64,000 nucleotides of DNA from Aeromonas veronii (GTDB taxonomy: Bacteria > Pseudomonadota > Gammaproteobacteria > Enterobacterales > Aeromonadaceae): positions 3,029,501-3,093,500 of the forward strand of contig NZ_CP157875.1 of NCBI RefSeq assembly GCF_040215105.1, written 5' to 3'. A program made the translations under genes and the position numbers. The notes beneath the pieces were generated by a model, which was not told the origin of the DNA, did no database searches, and saw only the letters and a list, made by a program, of their open reading frames with translations. Within the stretch, counting starts at the first letter, position 1. Every line of letters starts with the position of its first letter. Of the stretch, positions 1 through 9,200 are shown one piece after another.

Positions 1-139
1 CGGTGTCCGGGCTGACAGCTCCCCTGGCCAAGGCATCGGTCTCGCGGTCGTGACCGAAATAGTGCACAGCTACGGTGGCGACATTCGGGTGGATGAATCT
101 CCCCTTGGCGGCGCCCGTTTCCAGATGACCATTCCCTGA
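1..139 (+). CDS. phoQ: PhoQ-like sensor histidine kinase, C-terminal end only
   Basis: Only the last 45 codons are visible, read from base 2 to the TGA at 137-139. They carry the G2-type motif GQGIGLAVVTEI and end in GGARFQMTIP, typical of the ATP-binding domain of a two-component histidine kinase. The pattern RAD..PGQGIGLAV...I...YGG.I...ES.LGGA closely resembles the PhoQ C-terminus as I know it. PhoQ senses low divalent cations and cationic peptides and phosphorylates PhoP. The sensor, dimerization and His box regions lie outside the window, so a related kinase is not excluded. Its stop lies 142 bases before the giant adhesin gene, on the same strand. Confidence 0.7.
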   Translation, partial: GVRADSSPGQGIGLAVVTEIVHSYGGDIRVDESPLGGARFQMTIP

Positions 140-281
140 GGCTGAAGAGTGAGTGGGCAACCCTCATCAGGTTGCTGCCTGAAGCTGCCATTTTTTGACG
201 AATCAAACACTAACAAGCTGGCAAGGGGTTGCCGGCTATGAGATAAACTAAAGCCAAATACGACTGCATGGATGCGTTGCT

Positions 282-3200
282 ATGGCTACTTCGAACCCTA
301 GATCCATTCTCCGGCCCCAACACCAGATGTTGGCATTGGAACCGCGCATACTGTTTGACGGTGCCGCGGCCGTGGCAGCCGAGCATCAGAGTCAGGAGCA
401 CCAGGACAACCCAAGCGATGCCCCCGCTCACGGTGAACCTTCACAAACAGCCCAACCCCGCCACCTGCTGGTCATCGATACCCGGATCGAGCAAGCGCAG
501 CAACTGACCGAACACCTGGACGGCAACACCAGCCTGCTGCTGATTGACAAGCAAACCGATGCCCTGGCCGCCATTGGGCAGAAACTGGCGCAGCTCGGCC
601 AGGTCGACAGCATCCAGATCCTCTCCCACGGCTCCGCGGGTCAATTCACTCTGGGCAATCGCACCCTCACCGCCGACAATCTGGCAAGCGTCAGTGCGCA
701 ATTGCAGGGCTGGCAATCCCATCTGAGCCAGAATGCCGACATTCAACTCTACGGTTGCCGAGTCGGTGCCGGGGAGTCCGGACAGGCGCTGGTCAATGCC
801 CTGGCACAATGGACTGGGGCCGATGTCGGGGCATCCAGCGATGACACCGGCGCCATCAGCAAAGGGGGAGACTGGCAACTGGAGGTGAGCAAGGGACTCA
901 TCGATCAGCCACTCGCCCTGGGTGCTGCAGCGCTGCACAGCTACGATAGCCTGCTGGCCAACGCCGAGCCCAGCAGCAGCCTGCCTCAAAGCAGTGCCGA
1001 TGTGCTGCTCGGTGACGAGGTCCAGTTCACCGTCAACGTTCGCAATGCCGCCAGCCAGAGCGGTTATGCTCCCTATCTGGATATCTATCTGCCCAGTACA
1101 GGCAAGGACGGGAACGATGGGATCACCTTTACCCAGGCAAGCTATCTGGGCCAGGTCCTCCAGACCCATACCGTCGTCTTCGACGCCTCCGGCAATGCGA
1201 CCCACCCCCTCGCCGTCGACAGCAGCGGCAATCCCCTCATCATCCGGGCGGCCGATGTGGGGCTGCGCGCCGGGGATACCCTGGTGGTGGTGGTACTGCC
1301 CTTTGCCAGTGTGACCCAGGGGCAGCCGGACATTCCCATCCAGATCAGCGCCAGGTTGAGCGAGCTGGCGGATACCAGCTACTCCTCGGCCACGCCACAG
1401 CTCACCATAGGAGTGCGCAGCGGCTTCCAGTATGGCAACGACGCCCTGAACAACCCGCTAGATGATCCCACCCTGACCGAGAGCAGTCTGCACAGCTTCG
1501 TGGTCAGGCCCACCATCATCGAGTTCGAACAGAGTCTCGACATGAAGGAAGGGGAGACCACCACGGGCCCCAACTTCAACCATACCCTGACCCTGACCGC
1601 CACCCCGGCCGCAGGCCAGATACTCAGCAACGTCGTCATCAGCCAGGCTCTGCCGGCCAATATGCAGGTCACCGCCATCACGCCGGGGACCAACGGTACC
1701 CTGACCTCCATCACCCTCTCCGATGGCCGGGTCATCACCAATCCGACCCTGATGGCCAATGCCATCAACAGCGATCTCATCTTCATCAGCGCCTTCACGG
1801 TGCAATACAGTACCCTGAGCGCCGCCACCGACACCCTCGTCAAGTTTTACGTGCCCGACGCCGATGCCAACGGCCAGCAGGTGATCGACCCCAACAGCGG
1901 CGATGCGGTCCAGATCACCATCGCCGCTCCCACGGCCACCGGTGAGTGGACCCCCATCGACAGCCGGGATGTGACGCCACCGGACACGACCATCGACTTC
2001 AGCGGCCAAGGTGACACCATTGCCTTCACGGCTCGATCCATTTCGCTGCAAAAAGAGGTCGTGCTCAGCGTCGACAGTGGCAAGACGGGTCTCAGCCCGG
2101 GAGATACCCTGGCTTACACCGTCAAGATGGCGCTGTCAGACTACTTTGCCTTTGGCAAAAATATCCTGGGGGAAGGGCAATTCGTGGTCACTGACACGCT
2201 GAGCGACGGCCAGACCTTCACCGGCACTCCGACCCTGACCCTGATGCGCAACGGCACCAGTGAGACCATCGCCCTGGTTTACACCGCGACACAAAATGCC
2301 GATGGCACCACCACCATCACTTTCGATATCGGCCAGTCCCTGCAAAATGCCTTCCCGCTGCTGAGCTGGCTCGGCGGCGATCTGGCTTTCGATGACAATC
2401 AGCAAGGCGCCACCCTCGCCCTGCTGAGTTACAGCGCCCTCATCAGCCAGAGTTATACCCCGCCCGCCGGCAACCCCCAGAGCGAGATCAATGAAGGGGA
2501 CAGCATAGGCAACAGCGCCACCGTCACGGCCAGCATCCTTGAGAACAGCACCAACCTGACTGGCGGCACGGAGTCCGACAGCTCCCAGACCACTACCCGC
2601 ATCCCCACCAGCCAGGTCGATATCCAGCTGGCCACCGTCAATGGCAGCAACAGCCCGGGCGGCCCCGTCGAGCTCAGACCCGGGGATGAGGTCACCTTCC
2701 GGCTCAGTTACGACCTGGTGACCGGGGACTATGAACAGTTCAAGCTGACCGCCTATCTGCCCCTCCCCCTGTTTGATATCAGCACCATCAACTGGACCGA
2801 GGGCACCGGGGTCGGCATGTGGCACTTCGGTACCGGCGACACCAACCTCGGCAACATCGTCAGCGTCACCGTGGGGCCCGGCAACGCCCTCATTTTCGAC
2901 TTCGGCAGCTATGCCACCAGCGCGCTGGGGGGCAGCCGCATCGAGGTGGAGTTCACCCTCAGAGTCGGCGATCAACCCTTCGCTGATCAACGCACCCTGG
3001 ATGTGCTGGCACAATCCAGCCAGGTCACCACCCTGAACAAGACCCAGCTCAGCAGCTCGGATGTCACCATCATCACCTCCATCGCCGAGCCGGATCTCGC
3101 CATCAACCACGGCGTGGTCTCGTCCAGCAATGGTACCGTCAGCGGCACCACAGGCAGTTGGACCGCGCCAGGCAGCGGCGGTCGTCCCTTCACCGCCCCC

Positions 3201-6200
3201 ATCACCGATATCAATGCGGTGAATGGCGATGTCGTCGATATAGACGGTGCAGATAAACTCCGTCTGGCCACGGCCATCGAGAACCGGGGGGGCGGCGGCG
3301 CTTATGACGTCGTCACCAGCATCAACCTTCCCGCCGGTCTCACCTTCAGCAACGGATCCCTGGCTTTAGCCAATCTGCAGGTCTATCGCGGCGATGGCAC
3401 CCAGCTGACCCTGGGGGTCGACTATCAGGTCAACGGCAACACCATCAGCTTCCTGGACGCGGGCAATGTCGCCAGCCTGCTGCCCGGACGGAGCGGCACG
3501 ACAGCCGACACAAACGGTAGCAATCTGATAGTCATCACCTATGACGTGGATGTAGCGACAGATATTCGGACCAGCAGCACCCTGGAGACCAGCGCCGTGC
3601 TGAGCAACTATGCCAGCGTCAACAACGGGCTGGACTTCACCCCGGTGGATTTGACCGACACGGCAAGCGAGCAGGTTGCCGCCCCCAGTCTCGTCATCGA
3701 CTTCATCAACGGGGATGCGGATGCCTCGTCCAGCGCCGGCCATACCTCCGGCAATGTGTTGGTGATCGGTGAGAGCATGGGTTACGACATCCGGGTCACC
3801 CTGCCGGAGGGGAGCACCCAGCAGTTGCAGATCACCGACCTTATCCCGCCAGGGTTCAGGCTCGACACCAGCTACAACGGCGGCAAGGGCTATGAGCTCA
3901 TCACCACCGGCTTTGGTGGCACCATCAGCGATCCAACCCTGAGCGGTAGCGGGCTGGGAACGAATGATGCCGACGCCCTCTTCAGCTTCAACGTGAGTAG
4001 TGCCACCGCGGACAACAACCAGGGCAACAACAGCTTCACCATCAGATTGCGTCTGGTTGCCGACAACGTCATGAGCAATCAGCCAGGTACCCATCTCAGC
4101 AACGGCGCCAGCTTGCACTACCAGGACCCCGATGGGGATGTCGCGGCGGGCGCCCCCATCGTGCGAGAAGTCACGACGGCACCGTCCTCCGATGTCATCA
4201 TTCAGGAGCCCAGACTCACTGTTATCCAGAGCTTGCAGACCACGCCCCCACCCTATGGCTTCGAGGAGGGAGACAACCTCAGCTTCAACATCGTCGTCAG
4301 CAACACCGGCGCCCTGGACGCCTTCGACATCCGTCTGAGCAATGCCCTGCCCACCCAACTGGGCAACTACAGTCTGGGGTCGGTCATCTATGATGGTGTC
4401 GACGTCAGCAGTCAGTTCGAACTGGTGGGCGACCCACAGGCCGGCTACCACTTGCAGACCAAGGCCGATGCCAATATCGACATGGCGGTGGGCAAGCAGC
4501 TCATCATCACTGTCTCCGCTACCGTCAATGCCAGCGCCACCAGTTTTGCCCAGCTGACCAACCAGGCCGAGGTGCAGTGGACCAGCCTGAACGGCACTCA
4601 GGGTACCAGTGCCGACCCCGCTGGCGAGCGTACCGGTGTCGATGGCCAGCTCATCGACAACGTGCTCAACGACTTCCAGGTCATCAGCAAGGGGGTCATC
4701 CCTATCGCCAGCGGCATTCTGATCTCCCGGGTCGGCGGTGTGGCAGAAACCGGTGGGGGGGCCACCGATGCCAGCATCGAGCAGGTCACGGTGGGCGAGA
4801 TAGTGCGCTACAAGGTGGTCGCCCTGATCCCCGAAGGGGAGAATGACAACTATGAGCTCAGGGTGAGCCTGCCGAAGGGGCTCAGTTTTATCGATCCGGA
4901 ACAGGTCCGGCTAGCCTTGATCTCCAATGGCGCCCTCACCAGCAGCCTGGGTGGGTCGCTCATCACCGGGGCTGACGTCCTTGGCGATCAGACCAGTATA
5001 GCCGCGCAGTCCATCTCCCCGACCCTGGCCAACGGCCTGCAAGGCCTGCTTGCCAACAGCCAGATCCAAGTCGTCACCGACGCCGATGGTAACCAGACCA
5101 TCATTTTCCGCTTGGGCAACATTGATAACTTCGATGGCGATAGCAACCTTGAAGGCATCGCCATCGAGTTCAACGTCCGGGTCGACAACGTCCAGAGCAA
5201 CCAGGCGGGTACCCAACTAGGGGTCATCGCCAAGGATTATGTCGGGACGGATCCCGCCAATCTGGTCCAGCGTGGCACCAGCGCCACCGTCATTCAGAGC
5301 GTCATCGAACCCGGCATGGGGGGCCTTGACAAGACCATCACGGGCTTCACTCCCAGCATCAATGGTACAGCCGGCAGTGCCAACGTCCAGATAGACTTCC
5401 AGCAGACCGGGGGCATCATCGCCTTCGAACCCCGCCTGACCGATGGCTTCCCGGGTGGCAGCAACTACGCCCTGACCAGCCTGACCATCACCCTGAACGG
5501 CACCACCTACACCTATGACCGTAGTGCCGGCGGCAACAACTTCGGCCTCCCTCCCGGCACGACAGTGACCCTGACCGAGGGCAACAGCTTCGCGGTCAAC
5601 TTCTCCCAGCTGGATGTGGGCGCCAAAGTGAGCCTTGTCTACAGCGTGGACCTGCCCAATGGCGCCAACATCACCGGTACGGATGCGACCCTCACCTGGT
5701 CCAGCCTGCCGGAAAGCTTCACCGGCTGGGGCGGCTCCAGTGTCGGCGCAGATGGCAGCGACAGTGGCGAGCGTACCGGTCAGGACGGGCCGGGCAACAC
5801 GCTCAACAACTATGTGCTCACCAGCCGGGCCGGTCTTGGCATCATCAGCGGTACCCTGTGGAACGACACCGCCAGCGCCAACACCAGTACCACTCCGGAT
5901 GGCCCGGGCCTGACAGGGAAAACCGTCACCCTGGTCTGGGGCGGTGCCGATGGAGATCTGGCCACCACCGGGGATAACCGGAGTTTTACCGCCACAACAG
6001 ACAGCAGCGGCCACTTCTCCTTTGGTATCCTTCCCGCCGGTGTCTATCGTCTCGACGGGCCCGCCGGCGCCACCATCACGGATGCCAGCGCAGGCACCCT
6101 GCAGGTGCGCATCGACAGCGATGGCAACACCCTTGGCCAGGTCAGCGTCACCCTCACCGAAAGCGGTATCGACGGCAGTCAATATGTCGATGGTGCCAAC

Positions 6201-9200
6201 ATTGGCTATGTGGAGCTCAACGACGCCCCCGAACTCGGCAATACCACACCGGCCCAGAGCGTGGATGAGGACACCGACCTCACCATCACAGGGCTGTCGG
6301 TGGCCGATATCGACGCGGGCACCGGCGCCCTGACCCTGACCCTCACCGTCAGTCATGGCGTCTTGTCTCTTGGCAGCGCCGCGGGCCTGACCGTTGTAAC
6401 CAACAACAGTGGTGCCCAGCTGATATTGACCGGCAACCTGAGTGCCCTCAACGCGGCCCTGCTGACCCTGAACTATCGCGGCAATCAGGATTTCAACGGC
6501 AGCGACGTCTTGTCCGTGCTGGTCAATGACAATGGCCAGTTCGGTGACAAGCTGAATGGGGATGGCATCCCCGGCAATGCCGAAGATGCCCTGACCGACA
6601 CGACCAGCATCGCGATTACCATACGGCCAATCAATGACGCCCCCATCGGCCAAGACGATAATGTCACTGCCACCGAGGCCGGTGGCACGAAAAACAACCA
6701 GCCAGGAAACAATCCACAGGGCAATCTGCTGACCAATGACCTGGATGTCGACATTGCCACCAATGGCGATCGTCTGCATCTGGGGCTGGTCACCAGTTTG
6801 GACACGGCCCCCAACAACACCGTCACCCCGAACTCGGCCGATATCCCCGCCACCCTGAATGGCAAATATGGCACTCTCTATCTGCTGTCCGGCGGGGGAT
6901 ATCGCTACGAGGTCAACAACAGCCATCCGGACGTCGAAGCCCTGCGTCTTGACAGCGACACCCTGACCGAACGGTTCAGTTACACGCTGATAGACAGCCT
7001 GGGTGCCAGCAGTCTGGCTTACCTCGACGTCACCATCCGGGGAGCCAACGATGCTCCTGTGGCAACTCCGGATACGGGCAGCGTCACCGAGCAGGGGGTC
7101 GGCCAGCCCGGCACGGATGCAACCGGCAATGTGCTCGGCAACGATACGGACATCGACAACGCCGACAGCAAGCGCGTCGACAAGGTCGCACTGGGCCCCG
7201 TCACCGATCTTGGGCAGATCATCGATGTGCCGGCGGGCAGCACCAGCGCCAACGGCGGCCAGGTGCCCGGTCTGTACGGCACCCTGATCCTCGGGGCCGA
7301 TGGCAGCTATCGCTATGTCGTCGACAACACCAACGCCACCGTCCAGGCCCTGCTCACGGGGGAGAGCCTCACCGAGACCTTCAGTTACCGGGTCATGGAT
7401 CTTGGCAACCTCAACGACATCACTACCCTGCTCATCACCATCAACGGTAGCAATGATGCCCCCATCGCCGTTGCCGACACCGGCACCGCCATCGAGGCGG
7501 GCGGCATCAACAACGCCACCCAGGGCAGCAACGCCACCGGTAACGTGCTCACCAATGACACCGACCCCGACTCGGCGAACCTGAATGAGACCAAGACCGT
7601 CAGTGCCGTCAGCACTGGTGGTGGCACCGCCGGGATCCTGGGCTCAGCACTGAAGGGCACCTACGGCTGGCTCACCCTCAACGCCAATGGCACTTACACC
7701 TACGTGGTGGATAACAGCCTGTCTGCGGTGCAGGCCCTGCGCCTGACCAGCAACACACTCACCGACAGCTTCAGCTACACCATGCGCGATGCCGCCGGGG
7801 CCACCAGCCAGGCCAGCATCACCATGACCATCCAGGGGGCCAATGATGCACCCACCGCCGCCGCCGATACCGCCACCGCCATCGAGGACGGTGGCCTCAA
7901 CAATGGCACCGCGGGCACCAATCCCAGTGGCAACGTGCTCACCAATGACACCGACCCCGATGCCAACGGCGAGCAGCTCACCGTCTCCGGCGTCAACTTT
8001 GAAGCGACCACGGGGACGGTCGGCAGCGCCATCAACGGACGCTACGGCACCCTCACCCTCAATGCCGATGGCAGCTACAGCTATGTGGTGAACAACGCCC
8101 ATCCCGATGTCCAAGCACTGCTGCCGGGGGAAACCCTCACCGAGCAATTTGGCTATCAGATCCGGGATCTTGGCGGCTTGCTCAGTGCCTCGACCCTGAC
8201 CATAACCATTGAGGGACGCAACGATACCCCGATCGCCATCGCCGATACCGCCATCGCCATCGAGGCCGGTGGTCTCAACAACGGCACCGCGGGCACCAAT
8301 CCCAGTGGCAACGTGCTCACCAATGACACCGACCCCGACTCGGCGAACCTGAATGAAACCAAGACTGTCAGTGCCGTCAGCACCAGTGGCGGTACCGCCG
8401 GGACCCTGGGCTCCGCGCTGAGGGGCACCTACGGCTGGCTCACCCTCAACGCCAATGGCACTTACACCTACGTGGTGGATAACGCCAATCCCGATGTCCA
8501 AAGACTGCTCCCCGGGGACACCCTCACAGAACAATTTGACTACCAGATCCGGGATCTCGGCGGCTTGCTCAGTGCCTCGACCCTGACCATCACCATCGAG
8601 GGACGCAACGACACCCCGGTCGCCATTGCCGACACCGGAACCGCCATCGAGGCGGGCGGCATCAACAATGCCACCCTGGGCAGCAACGCCACCGGCAACG
8701 TCCTTGCCAACGACACCGACCCTGATTCGGCGAACCTCAATGAAACCAAGACCGTCAACGCCGTCAGCACAATTGGTGGCACAGCCGGTATCCTGGGCTC
8801 ACAACTGAGGGGTACCTACGGCTGGCTCACCCTCAATGCCGATGGCAGCTACACCTATGTGGTGGATAACAGCCTGCCTGCGGTGCAGGCCTTGCGAACC
8901 AGTGGCGATGTGCTAAACGACACCTTCAATTACGGCATGCGGGATGCCAACAATGCCAGCAGTCAAAGCACGCTCATCATCCGTATAGAGGGAGCCAACG
9001 ACGCACCGGTCGCCCAGAACAATACTGGCCTCGCAGCCGCCGACAATGGCGCAGGCAACGTCAGAAACCCCAGCGGCAATCTGTTGACCAATGACACGGA
9101 TGTCGACAGTGGCGACCTCCTCACCCTGACGGGGGGGCGCACCGGGGAAGAGGCCTCCAGCGGCACTCTCGATCCCGTGAGTCTGGGTGTGCCATTGGTG

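Noticed and set aside
5217..6926. Long minus-strand frame inside the giant gene (569 codons)
   Set aside because: Antisense to recognizable domains, with no ribosome site or family match; same reasoning applies to 441-1205, 2136-3110, 3366-4451 and 9201-10967.
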